A stretch of DNA of 36,298 bases from an uncultured Haliea sp. GTDB taxonomy: Bacteria > Pseudomonadota > Gammaproteobacteria > Pseudomonadales > Halieaceae. Under the pieces are notes generated by a model. The model made no database searches. It saw nothing but the letters and a program-made list of their open reading frames with translations, and was not told the DNA's origin. A program made the position numbers and the translations under genes. The stretch covers positions 1-36,298 of the forward strand of contig CAJXUQ010000029.1 of the NCBI GenBank assembly GCA_913061145.1, given 5' to 3'. Below, in pieces: positions 26,037 to 34,602 of the stretch; positions within the stretch are counted from its first letter, which is position 1; each line of letters begins with the position of its first letter.

Positions 26037-26655
26037 AACGGGGTCGCGGCCAAGCCGGCAATCCGGCGTCACGCTGATTGAAGCGCTGGTGACCTTTGTC
26101 ATCCTGTCTGTCGGACTGCTGGGCATTGTCAGCCTGCAGGCGGTCTCCAAAAGCGCCCAGCACCAGGGGATCCAGCGCAGCAAGGCAGTCATGCTGGCCA
26201 ATGACCTGGTCGAGCGAATTCGTATCAACCCGGCGGGTCTGGCGACCTACACGGCGGGCGGCCTGACCACGCCCCTGGGCGGCGGTACCCTGAGTGCCCC
26301 CGGGACCGATTGCGCCACGGCGTCGTGCACCCCCGCCCAGCTTGCGGCTTACGACCTCTGGCTGTGGGAGCAGGGTATCGATGGCGCCACGGTCACCGTA
26401 ACGGGCTCTGATGCCGTGGTTCGCAATGCGGCGGGCCTGATTGCACCACAGGCCTGCGTACGTTTCACCGCAGATCCCGGCATGGCGCGTACTGGCCTGG
26501 TCGAGGTGATTATTCAATGGCGCGGGCTGGGTGAGACTGAGGACGCTGTGGCCGCTGTCGGCGGGGAAGCCTGTGGTGGTGCCGCTGCAGGTGCGGACGA
26601 TTACCGCAGGCAGCTGGTGGTGAGCACCTTTGTCATCGACGAGGCCGAATTATGA
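26023..26655 (+). CDS. pilV: PilV, minor type IV pilin
   Basis: A 210-residue prepilin. The 15-residue leader ends in Gly, then VTLIEALVTFVILSVGLLGI with Glu at +5, then LQAVSKSAQHQGIQRSKAVMLANDLVERIR, a typical PilV N-terminal helix. Four or more cysteines in the globular part may form disulfides. The start is ATG at 26023 inside the fimT 3' end. The stop overlaps pilW (ATGA). It is a component of the tip/priming complex. Confidence 0.93.
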   Translation: MFLARTGSRPSRQSGVTLIEALVTFVILSVGLLGIVSLQAVSKSAQHQGIQRSKAVMLANDLVERIRINPAGLATYTAGGLTTPLGGGTLSAPGTDCATASCTPAQLAAYDLWLWEQGIDGATVTVTGSDAVVRNAAGLIAPQACVRFTADPGMARTGLVEVIIQWRGLGETEDAVAAVGGEACGGAAAGADDYRRQLVVSTFVIDEAEL

Positions 26656-27689
26656 CAGTGGGCAACACAGGCGCGTATCAGCAGCGCGGATTCTCATTGG
26701 TCGAGTTCATGGTCGCCATGACGCTGGGCTTGATCCTGATTGCGGGCGCGGTGTCGGTGTATCTGGGCACCAAGCGGTCGTATAACGAAGTCGAGCAGGT
26801 AGCCAGCCTGGCGGAGAACAGCCGCTTTGCGGTACAGGTGTTGAACGACGCCTTGCGCCATGCCGGTTTCTTCGGCGGTGCGCATCCGCGTGATATCGTG
26901 CCCGACGTCTCGCTGGGAACGGTAACCGGCGACTGCACGGGGGATGCCGCCTTTATAGAGGTGGGCAACTATCTGCTGGCCGGTGTGCCCTCGGCAGCCG
27001 GCGCCGCGTTTAACTGCGTGACCGACGCACTGCCGCCTGCCGCGGGCGCGCCACCGCGCGAGGTGTTGGTGGTCAAGCAGGTATTGCCGCGGCCGCTGTA
27101 TGACCGCGATCCTGATGACGCGGCCGCCGCGGTAGACGGTGTGATCAGTTTTCCCACCGCGATGAGTGGGCAGGAAATCTACGTCATTGCCAACAGTGAA
27201 CGCGGCATTCTGCTGGATGGTGCGGACACGGCGCCGGATGTGCGCGCGGGGAACCCCTTCGCACTGGCCGCCGCCTGGCCCTATCGGCTGCAGGTGTACT
27301 ACATACGCAACCTGCCAACACCGACCTTGAGTCGGCGTGTGCTGGCCTGGGATGCCACGGCCGGCGCCATGGCCATGACCACGGAAGATCTGGTGCCCGG
27401 GGTTGAATCGCTGCGTTTCCGGTTTGGCGTGGATACCACCGGCAATGGCGAGGTCGATCGCTTTATGACCGTGGCAGAGATGACGGCGACACCGATGTGG
27501 GATACCGCAGAGGCGGTCGAAGTGTCGCTTCTGCTGCGTGCGCCCGCTGAAGACGGCAGCTATGTGGACGGGCGTACCTATACCATTGGCGGCGTAACGG
27601 TTACGCCCGGCGGTAACTGGCGCCGCCAGCTGATTCAGACGAACGTTTCGCTGCGCAACCCGAAACTCATGATTCGCGGAGGTTTGTGA
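26652..27689 (+). CDS. pilW: PilW, minor type IV pilin/assembly protein
   Basis: A 345-residue prepilin-like protein. The leader ends at Gly13, then FSLVEFMVAMTLGLILIAGAV with Glu at +5, then the PilW block SVYLGTKRSYNEVEQVASLAENSRFAVQVL and LRHAGFFGG. The large C-terminal region resembles GspJ/PilW. It is coupled to pilV (ATGA) and to pilX (TGATG). It acts with PilV, PilX and PilY1 in starting pilus assembly. Confidence 0.93.
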   Translation: MTVGNTGAYQQRGFSLVEFMVAMTLGLILIAGAVSVYLGTKRSYNEVEQVASLAENSRFAVQVLNDALRHAGFFGGAHPRDIVPDVSLGTVTGDCTGDAAFIEVGNYLLAGVPSAAGAAFNCVTDALPPAAGAPPREVLVVKQVLPRPLYDRDPDDAAAAVDGVISFPTAMSGQEIYVIANSERGILLDGADTAPDVRAGNPFALAAAWPYRLQVYYIRNLPTPTLSRRVLAWDATAGAMAMTTEDLVPGVESLRFRFGVDTTGNGEVDRFMTVAEMTATPMWDTAEAVEVSLLLRAPAEDGSYVDGRTYTIGGVTVTPGGNWRRQLIQTNVSLRNPKLMIRGGL

Positions 27690-28180
27690 TGACTCGGCAA
27701 CGCTCCCAGCGCGGTGTCGCGCTCGCGGTGTCCCTGCTTTTCCTGCTGGTGGTGACCATTGTCAGCATCACTGCAGCGACCAACAGTTCCATGGGGCTGC
27801 GTATGGCCGGCAATCTGCAGGACAACTTCGAATCCTTCCAGGCAGCGGAGGCCGGCGTTTATGGCGCCCTGGCCCTGGCGGGTACGGCGCAGGATCCCTT
27901 CCTGCGCGTGGATGACGATACGCCGTTCGCCGGCCTCAACGCCTCGACAGAGCACCCGCTGCGCCGCCTGCGCGATGGGGTCGGGTCCGTGGATGTGCGG
28001 GTTGCGGTGGTGGGTGTGGCGCGGGAATGTCCGCGTCCGCCGGGTGAAACCGGCGGCAGCAGTATTGGTGTGTTTGATTGTGACTATTACCGGGTGACCT
28101 CGGAACACGATGTGGCCGGCAAGGCGCGTTCGCGCGTTGAGCTGGGTGTGGTCAAGACGGTGGTAGGCGAAGCCGGATAG
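27689..28180 (+). CDS. pilX: PilX, minor type IV pilin (GspK-like position)
   Basis: A 163-residue prepilin. The leader ends at Gly9, followed by VALAVSLLFLLVVTIVSITAA. There is no Glu at +5, as expected for the PilX/GspK position at the very tip. The next segment (SSMGLRMAGNLQDNFESFQAAEAGV) is characteristic of PilX. The start is ATG at 27689 with GGAGG 6 nt upstream; GTG at 27686 is the alternative. It overlaps the pilW stop. Confidence 0.92.
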   Translation: MTRQRSQRGVALAVSLLFLLVVTIVSITAATNSSMGLRMAGNLQDNFESFQAAEAGVYGALALAGTAQDPFLRVDDDTPFAGLNASTEHPLRRLRDGVGSVDVRVAVVGVARECPRPPGETGGSSIGVFDCDYYRVTSEHDVAGKARSRVELGVVKTVVGEAG

Positions 28181-28217
28181 GCATTGATTGAGCCTGTGTG
28201 AAACAGGGGGCGGAACT

Positions 28218-31200
28218 ATGAAGATGGCAACGGATATGTGGAACGCAGTTCGGATCACGGCAGCGGCAGCGGTGCTGCTGTCGGCGAGCACCTTCCCGGT
28301 GAGCGCGGATGACACCGAGATATACAAGGCCGAGTTCAGCGCCAGCACCGGGTCCCGACCCAAGGTGTTGGTGGTGTTTGATGATTCAGGCAGTATGTCG
28401 ACCATGGTGGATCAACAGCGCCCGCCCTACGACCCCGAGGCGACCACCTACCAGCACACCTTTGTTTCGGCAGGCCGCCCCGGCAACTGGTCGGATCGCA
28501 TCTACTGGTCTACCGATGGCAATGTGCCGCCCAAGCGCATCGGCGGTCAGCCCAACCCCAACTTTTTTCTAAAGAGCAAGAATCGCTGCGCGTCCTCCTA
28601 CGACAGCCTGGCCCTGGATGGCCGGTTTACGGCAGATCGCGCCCGGCGCTGGGTGGATTCCCGCCTCGTGGAAACGGCAGGGTATTACCGCTGCGAAAAC
28701 TCTGATGAGACTGCGCAGGGTGATGGTTGCTACAAGTTTGTGGATGTGGAGGTCACCACCGAGATTTGTCCGGACCCTGTTGTTGTCGAGGTGACGCGGG
28801 CTGAGTGGGAGGCCTGGCCGGGCGAAAAGACTCGGGATTGCCCCGACAAGCGTGTCAGTAGATGTGAAAGCGGGGCGGTTTCCTGGGATTATTTCATCGT
28901 CAGGCAGGATCCCTGCACCACCGAAACAGTGATTGAGTCCACCTGGACGCGCGTGCGCGATGCGGTCTGGGTGCCGCCCTCCACAGCGCTCAGCTTTGAG
29001 AGCTGGCAGCCTCTGACGGGCGGTGTGACCGAGCCGCCTCACGTGGAGTGCCTGAATGACGTGGCCTCCGGGATTACCAACAATGGCCCCGGCACTGGCC
29101 CGGGTTATCCCCAGGACGGTGTGCAGACCGGCGACGAGTATGGTCCGAATCCGGACCCCTCAATGAACTGGGGTACGGGCGCGTATACGTTCTATACCGG
29201 CCACTACCTGGATTGGTATTACGACGATTCACTCGAGGAGCCCCGCAGTCGCCTAAGTATTGCTCAGGATGTCGTCTCCACCATTATACGCACTAATCAG
29301 GGCATTGACTTTGGGTTGCTTGAGTTCAATTTCGATCAGGGCGGTCGCGTTATTCGCCGCATCATCGAAAACATGACGGCTGCTGACCGCAGCAATCTGA
29401 TTGACATGGTGAACCAGATTGATCATGCAGGCAGTACGCCGCTCTGCGAGTCGATGTATGAAGCGTATCGGTATATCGCTGGCGATACTGTTTTGTATGG
29501 CAATAACCGGCTGACCGGCAGCGACAGTCGCGGCGTTTATGATGTGCATCCGCGCGATACACTGGCAGAAACCAATGGCACCTATAATTCCCCCGCTACG
29601 GACTGTGCCTTTACGTATGTGATTTTGGTGACAGATGGCTTCCCCCAGCGGGATACCGATGCCAATTCGCGTATTGAGACGCTGACCGGAAAGACCTGTA
29701 ATCGGTATACGGATGCGGATGGCAACAACACAAAGAATTGCCTGCCGGAATTAGCCGAGTATATGGCCAATACCGACTTGGATAACGATACGACGAATGG
29801 CAACCAGTTCGGTATTACCTACACGATCGGGTTTACCACCGATCAAGATCTCCTACGTGACGCGGCAGACAAGGGCAAAGGTCAATACTATACCGCTAAC
29901 AATGCGCAGGAACTGACAGCGGCCTTTCAGGGGGCCATTGTGAGTATTCTTGAAACGGACACCACCTTCACCTCCCCTGCCGTGGCCGTAGATACTTTTA
30001 CCCGCACCCAGAGCCGCGATGAAATTTTCTACGCGATGTTCAAGCCGGGTGAAACGGTAGACTGGCAGGGCAACATCAAGAAGCTGAAACTGCGCATTGA
30101 CGACGGTGACGCCGTGCTGGTGGATGGTAACGGTACACCTGCCATTGATGCCGCCACCGGTTTTATCAAGGACAGCGCGGTAACGTTCTGGGGCTCCACC
30201 GCAGATGGTGGTGGCGTGGAGAAAGGCGGGGTTGGCGCGCTGCTTGTGGCGCGGAGTGCCGGTTCGCGTTCGATCTATACGAACACAGGGTCGGGTAGTG
30301 CCTTGCAGGCGCTGGAGTCCGACAACATTACGGCGAGCGCCATGGGCGTTGCTGATGACGCCGAGCTGCACAACCTGTTTGGGGTAACCTCGGATGTGGC
30401 CCTGACGCGGCTGATCAACTGGGCGCGTGGCTTCGACGCCTATGACAAGGACGGTGATGGTGACAGCACGGATACCCGCAGCTGGATCATGGGCGATATC
30501 CTGCACAGCCAACCGCTGGTGTTGAACTACGGTGCTCGCAGCGGTTATACCCAGGCGGCTCCGGACATTCGCTTGTTGGTGGGTACCAACGCGGGCTTTG
30601 TGCACATGTTCGGCAATGACAACGGTCAGGAAGACTGGGCGTTTTTCCCCAAGGAGCTGGCATCCATTCTCCGTGCCCGCAGCCAGAACGCGCGCTCTTC
30701 GCAGAACATCTACGGCATGGACCTCACGCCAGTGGCCTACACACTGGATGTGAATGGTGACGGCACCCTGAATTCCGGCGCCGGCGACAAGGTCTGGGCG
30801 TACTTTGGCATGCGTCGGGGCGGCGATGGCTACTACGCGCTGGACATTTCTGACCCGGATAGTCCGTCCTTCCTGTGGCATATCGACGCGTCCACCACCG
30901 GCTTCACTGAAATGGGGCAGACCTGGTCGGAGCCGGTGGTAACGCGTATTCCGGGCTACACGGACGGCAGTGGCGTACCCAAGCCGGTGCTGGTGTTCGG
31001 TGCCGGGTACGATACGAACAAGGACAGTTCCGGGGTGGCAACGCCGGACAGTAAAGGCCGTGGTATCTTCATTGTTGACGCCCAGACCGGGGCGCTGGTG
31101 TGGAGCGTCACGCCGGCGGCCAACAGCGTGAAGAACCTGCGCGAGTCGGCGCTGCAGCATTCTGTGGCGGCACCGGTCACGGTGCTGGACGGCAACGGGG

Positions 31201-32060
31201 ACAAACTCACCGATCGCATCTACTTTGCCGATACCGGTGGGAACATCTGGCGGGTGGACCTGCCGGGCAACACGTTGCCGACCGCGAGCCAGACCACCTG
31301 GCAGATCAACCAGCTGGCCAGTCTGGGCGGTGGAAATGCCGCGAATGACCGGCGCTTCTTTAACGCGCCGGATGTCGTGCGCATCCGCTTTGACGGCAAT
31401 CCGATTGATGCGATCCTCATAGGCTCTGGTGATCGCACCAACCCGAATGCAACGGATGTCAATAATCGCTTCTACATGATCCGGGATCTGGCGATTGGTG
31501 CTTACTCCACTCCCAGGCCCAGCACTTCGGACTGTGCCGACGATGACATTGCCGACTTCCGCTGCTTCCTGCCGATCAATAATGCGGGCCTGTATAACAT
31601 CACCAACAACCGTCTGGTAACGGGCACCGATGAGCAGCGTGCCACCGCGCTGGCGGCACTGAAGTCTGCGCTTGGTTGGCGTCTGGATCTGACGGGTGAC
31701 GGTGAGAAGGCGCTGTCCAAGTCGATTACGCTGAACGGCAAGGTGTTTTTCACCACGTTTACACCGAGCAGTGTGCTGGACGACATCAACGTATGCGAAC
31801 CCGTGTCGGGTGTTGGGCGTCTCTATGTGGTGGATCTGTACACGGGCGACCGGAACACGATTGCCCTGGGTGCCATTATTCCGGATACACCCTCGGTGCA
31901 TTTCGGCGAGGATGGCCAGATACGCCTGCTGCTGCCACCAGGCACGCCGCAGGGTGATACCGACGGCGACGGCGAGCAGAATTGCGAGGCCGGTGTGTGT
32001 GATATCGGTGTGCCGCTCCGCGCACCCTATGGTGACTACTGGTTCGAGGAGGGCTACTGA
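28218..32060 (+). CDS. pilY1: PilY1, type IV pilus tip adhesin/assembly factor
   Basis: A 1280-residue exported protein with a signal peptide ending near residue 30 (FPVSA). The von Willebrand A region has a complete MIDAS DDSGS motif (D55, S57, S59) and continues to about residue 580 (VTDGFPQRD lies in it). The C-terminal PilY1 beta-propeller runs from about 740 to 1200. Its calcium loop is DGNGDKLTD (991-999) followed by RIYFADTGGNIWRVDL, the family's defining spot, and a further DKDGDGD loop lies at 743-749. It caps the pilus, promotes extension and binds surfaces. The ATG at 28218 is preceded by AGGGGG. GC content dips inside the vWA part (see findings). The stop overlaps pilE. Confidence 0.95.
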   Translation: MKMATDMWNAVRITAAAAVLLSASTFPVSADDTEIYKAEFSASTGSRPKVLVVFDDSGSMSTMVDQQRPPYDPEATTYQHTFVSAGRPGNWSDRIYWSTDGNVPPKRIGGQPNPNFFLKSKNRCASSYDSLALDGRFTADRARRWVDSRLVETAGYYRCENSDETAQGDGCYKFVDVEVTTEICPDPVVVEVTRAEWEAWPGEKTRDCPDKRVSRCESGAVSWDYFIVRQDPCTTETVIESTWTRVRDAVWVPPSTALSFESWQPLTGGVTEPPHVECLNDVASGITNNGPGTGPGYPQDGVQTGDEYGPNPDPSMNWGTGAYTFYTGHYLDWYYDDSLEEPRSRLSIAQDVVSTIIRTNQGIDFGLLEFNFDQGGRVIRRIIENMTAADRSNLIDMVNQIDHAGSTPLCESMYEAYRYIAGDTVLYGNNRLTGSDSRGVYDVHPRDTLAETNGTYNSPATDCAFTYVILVTDGFPQRDTDANSRIETLTGKTCNRYTDADGNNTKNCLPELAEYMANTDLDNDTTNGNQFGITYTIGFTTDQDLLRDAADKGKGQYYTANNAQELTAAFQGAIVSILETDTTFTSPAVAVDTFTRTQSRDEIFYAMFKPGETVDWQGNIKKLKLRIDDGDAVLVDGNGTPAIDAATGFIKDSAVTFWGSTADGGGVEKGGVGALLVARSAGSRSIYTNTGSGSALQALESDNITASAMGVADDAELHNLFGVTSDVALTRLINWARGFDAYDKDGDGDSTDTRSWIMGDILHSQPLVLNYGARSGYTQAAPDIRLLVGTNAGFVHMFGNDNGQEDWAFFPKELASILRARSQNARSSQNIYGMDLTPVAYTLDVNGDGTLNSGAGDKVWAYFGMRRGGDGYYALDISDPDSPSFLWHIDASTTGFTEMGQTWSEPVVTRIPGYTDGSGVPKPVLVFGAGYDTNKDSSGVATPDSKGRGIFIVDAQTGALVWSVTPAANSVKNLRESALQHSVAAPVTVLDGNGDKLTDRIYFADTGGNIWRVDLPGNTLPTASQTTWQINQLASLGGGNAANDRRFFNAPDVVRIRFDGNPIDAILIGSGDRTNPNATDVNNRFYMIRDLAIGAYSTPRPSTSDCADDDIADFRCFLPINNAGLYNITNNRLVTGTDEQRATALAALKSALGWRLDLTGDGEKALSKSITLNGKVFFTTFTPSSVLDDINVCEPVSGVGRLYVVDLYTGDRNTIALGAIIPDTPSVHFGEDGQIRLLLPPGTPQGDTDGDGEQNCEAGVCDIGVPLRAPYGDYWFEEGY

Positions 32061-32530
32061 TGCCAGGGGTCGCATTGAGCGTTGCGCAGCGCAGCGGAGT
32101 GGCGAGGTGCAGTGCCACAGGAGGCTTCACACTGATGGAAGTCATGATTGTGGTGGTGATCGTTGGGATCCTGATGTCAGTCGCCCTGCCGGCCTATCAA
32201 GGCAGCTTGCAGAAAGGCCGGCGTAGCGATGCGATGTCGGCACTGCTCGACGCTTCCAATCGGCAGCAGCAATTCATGCTGGATCAGGGCCGCTACACCA
32301 CCGACATGCAGGAGCTGGGTTATGCGGCCAGCCCCATGATTTCCGATGAGGGTCACTACAGTGTCAGTGCGGCAGCCTGCACCGGTGGCGTGATCGCCAA
32401 CTGTTTTCAGCTCACTGCCACGCCAGTGAGCGGTTCACCGCAGGCCAGTGACACGCGCTGCACCACCTTTATTCTGGATTCATTTGGCACCCGCTCTGCA
32501 ACGGGTACAACCGCCGCCGAGTGCTGGTAA
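32060..32530 (+). CDS. pilE: PilE, type IV minor pilin
   Basis: A 156-residue prepilin with FTLMEVMIVVVIVGILMSVALPAYQ after Gly22, Glu at +5. The globular part contains RRSDAMSALLDASNRQQQFMLDQGRYTTDMQELGY, the PilE/ComP pattern, and a C-terminal disulfide pair of cysteines. The start ATG overlaps the pilY1 stop (TGATG). It gives a 22-residue leader, long for this class; a GTG 13 codons in (VARCSATGG) would give a normal short leader. It completes the minor-pilin set. Confidence 0.92.
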   Translation: MPGVALSVAQRSGVARCSATGGFTLMEVMIVVVIVGILMSVALPAYQGSLQKGRRSDAMSALLDASNRQQQFMLDQGRYTTDMQELGYAASPMISDEGHYSVSAAACTGGVIANCFQLTATPVSGSPQASDTRCTTFILDSFGTRSATGTTAAECW

Positions 32531-32552
32531 TGCGGAAACGAGTAGGAGAGAG

Positions 32553-32861
32553 ATGATGAATATAGCAGGTCGTTGGAGCGCGCTCGCAGTGTTTTGTGCC
32601 TTATCTGTTTCCACAGCGCTGGTGTTTGCGCAGGCGAAGATGCCGCAGGGTGAGTTTGTCTGCCAGGTGAAAGATGCAGATGGCGAAACACGCTTCGTCG
32701 GTATACAGGCCTCTGATGTGAACAGAGCCAAGGCGATTGCCGAGGGTAAAGCGAAGTGGGCGGTGCCGGCGGGTCGCGAGGTGGTCGAGTGTATTAACCC
32801 GAACACGCAGACTTTCAGGCAGCGGGAAGCGCAAAAGCTGTATCGGGAAGACGTTCGCTAG
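32553..32861 (+). CDS. Small exported protein, unknown function
   Basis: A 102-residue hypothetical protein with a good ribosome-binding site (AGGAGAG) 22 bp after pilE. A signal peptide covers about residues 1-27 (ending VFAQA). The mature part is about 75 residues, has two cysteines (FVCQV and VECINP) that could form a disulfide, and a positively charged tail. It is the last gene before the operon terminator, so it is probably expressed with the pilins. No family is recognised. A periplasmic pilus accessory role is only a guess from position. Confidence 0.75.
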   Translation: MMNIAGRWSALAVFCALSVSTALVFAQAKMPQGEFVCQVKDADGETRFVGIQASDVNRAKAIAEGKAKWAVPAGREVVECINPNTQTFRQREAQKLYREDVR

Positions 32862-32896
32862 TCGCGCAGTGCTCACTCGCTGTTTGTCCTGCCCCC

Positions 32897-32929
32897 GGCG
32901 TTGCTGTTCGATTCAGGGCGACGCCTTTT
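32897..32929 (+). terminator. Rho-independent terminator of the pilus operon
   Basis: GGCGTTGC (32897-32904) pairs with GCGACGCC (32918-32925) through 8 bp including one G-U, with an extra CTG/CAG pairing possible inside the loop, followed by TTTT. It lies 36 bp after the small exported protein gene. Confidence 0.65.
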
Positions 32930-32943
32930 CAGTGCTCCGTTCC

Positions 32944-32973
32944 CTCCGCGTCCAGTGATAGCAGGGCGCGGAG
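32944..32973. repeat. Inverted repeat before the Lnt gene
   Basis: CTCCGCG (32944-32950) and CGCGGAG (32967-32973) form a 7-bp stem with a 16-base loop. GGGCGCGGAGTG occurs here (32964-32975) and again at 33052-33063 across the Lnt start, a 12-bp direct repeat 88 bp apart. Confidence 0.35.
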
Positions 32974-33019
32974 TGTCGGCATTTACCTCTCTGGTCTGCG
33001 GTATCAGCGGCCCGCCATT

Positions 33020-33064
33020 ATGAGCAGGGACGCTGGATTTAGCTTCGAGCGGGGCGCGGAGTGA
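33020..33064 (+). CDS. Possible 14-codon leader peptide before lnt
   Basis: ATG at 33020 opens a 14-codon frame (MSRDAGFSFERGAE) whose TGA overlaps the GTG start of the next gene in a GTGA junction. This is the same coupling geometry used elsewhere in the window. There is no good ribosome-binding site in front, so it may be chance. Confidence 0.25.
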   Translation: MSRDAGFSFERGAE

Positions 33065-34602
33065 TTAGCTACGCGCTCTCCGGCGCGCTGATGATTCTGG
33101 CATCGCCGCTGGTCAATGCCTGGCCGCTGGTTGCTGTCGCGCTGGCACCTGCGATAGCCGGTTTCTGGCAGGATTCCGGGTTGTCGGCCAGTGCAGCACA
33201 GCCCCGTCGGTATTGGCGGATTGTTCTGGGCGGATACCTGGTTGGCCTCTGCTATGCCGCGTCTCACTTCTACTGGCTTATAGAGTTCAAGCCTGCGTGG
33301 CTGTTCCCGGTGCTGGCTGGTTTTGCACTGATGCCTACCATCCTTGGTCTCGCCGTGTCGCTTGCCGTTGGTGCGGGGCTGCGCGGTTTCGCACTGTTAG
33401 TGTGGACGACTCTAAGCTGGACGGCGATTGAAGTACTGGCCTCGGACCTTTGGCTTGGTTTGCCGTCCTATGCGCTGGGGTATTACCTGTGGCAGGCCCC
33501 GCTGTTGCTGCAAACTGCAGACGTGGCGGGGGTGTTCGGTATCAGCTTCTGCGTCATGGCAGTGAATGTACTGGCAGCGCAGTGTTGGCGGGCGCGCGGT
33601 GTCGGCAGGGTCTCCTGGTGGTTGCTGACGCTGTGCCTGAGTGCGTCAGTGTTGGGCTATGGTATGTGGCGCCAGGCGGCGGTCGAGGGCCTCATTGAAG
33701 CGGGGCCCAAAGTGCCGGTACGTGCCCTGCACACCGATGTTACGCTGGAAGAAAAACACGATGAAGCGAAAACCAGGCGCATGTTCGCCGAGTTCATCAG
33801 GGTCACCCGAGAAGCCGCAACCGGGTCTTCTGCTGCCGCGTTGACGGTGTGGCCGGAAACCAGCCTGCCACTGTGGCTGCGCTCTGCAGAGAATCTGGAC
33901 ATCCTGCAGGAGTTGTCGCTGGCTGCCGCGGACACACACACACCCATACTGGTTGGTGCCTATTCCATGACCCTCTCGGCCGCTGGGAAACCCCGGTTGT
34001 CCAATTCCGCTTTTCTGGTTCCCGTTGCCGGCGACATTACGGAGGAATATCACAAGGTGAAGCTCGTGCCCGGAGCCGAGCACAATCCACTGGAGGACTG
34101 GCTGCCGGAGCGCTGGCTAGAGCGGTGGCCGTCGCGCATGGCGCGGGGAGAGACCAGTCGGCCGCTTGACGGGGGCGCGCTGCAGCTTGGCGTCTTCATC
34201 TGCTGGGAGGCATTCTTCCCGCAGCATGTTCGTGCGCTGTCCCGTGCTGGTGCTGATCTGCTGGTTAACATGTCGAACGATGAGGCCGCTTTCGGTCCGC
34301 TGCGCCGCGCGTATTCCATTCCCCTGCCACACCTTGTCTTGCGAGCGATCGAAAACCGCAGGTTTGTTGTGCGTAGCGCCAACGTCGGTGCTTCGTTATT
34401 CATCGCACCCACTGGCGAGATCGTTGCCACTTCGCTGCCAGCCGCCACCGGGATAGTGCAGGCGCGGGTCACGCCGTTGCAGGAGCAGACCTATTTCACG
34501 GAGCACGGGTTTCAGATCGCTCGAGCCGCGCTTCTGTGCTGGCTTGCCTGGGCGTTGTGGTTGGTGGTCCGCTTGGGGCGTCGCCCCGATGTGCGTCCCT
34601 AG
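33061..34602 (+). CDS. lnt: Apolipoprotein N-acyltransferase (Lnt-type)
   Basis: A 513-residue inner-membrane enzyme with about six N-terminal membrane helices (to about 205), a periplasmic nitrilase-fold domain and a final membrane helix (about 487-507). The catalytic triad is present: E266 (VWPETSLP), K334 (EEYHKVKLVPGAEH) and C381 (GVFICWEAFFP), close to E. coli E267, K335 and C387 as I recall them. It adds the third acyl chain to lipoproteins using phospholipid. The start is GTG at 33061. The usual corC/ybeY neighbourhood is absent, so it could be a second, specialised copy. It stands alone between the pilus operon and the adhesin. Confidence 0.88.
   Translation: MISYALSGALMILASPLVNAWPLVAVALAPAIAGFWQDSGLSASAAQPRRYWRIVLGGYLVGLCYAASHFYWLIEFKPAWLFPVLAGFALMPTILGLAVSLAVGAGLRGFALLVWTTLSWTAIEVLASDLWLGLPSYALGYYLWQAPLLLQTADVAGVFGISFCVMAVNVLAAQCWRARGVGRVSWWLLTLCLSASVLGYGMWRQAAVEGLIEAGPKVPVRALHTDVTLEEKHDEAKTRRMFAEFIRVTREAATGSSAAALTVWPETSLPLWLRSAENLDILQELSLAAADTHTPILVGAYSMTLSAAGKPRLSNSAFLVPVAGDITEEYHKVKLVPGAEHNPLEDWLPERWLERWPSRMARGETSRPLDGGALQLGVFICWEAFFPQHVRALSRAGADLLVNMSNDEAAFGPLRRAYSIPLPHLVLRAIENRRFVVRSANVGASLFIAPTGEIVATSLPAATGIVQARVTPLQEQTYFTEHGFQIARAALLCWLAWALWLVVRLGRRPDVRP

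Noticed and set aside
29853-32075. 740-codon open frame on the minus strand
   Set aside because: It lies wholly antisense to pilY1, whose domains are clear. Its composition (many His, Arg and Gln) is typical of a shadow frame.
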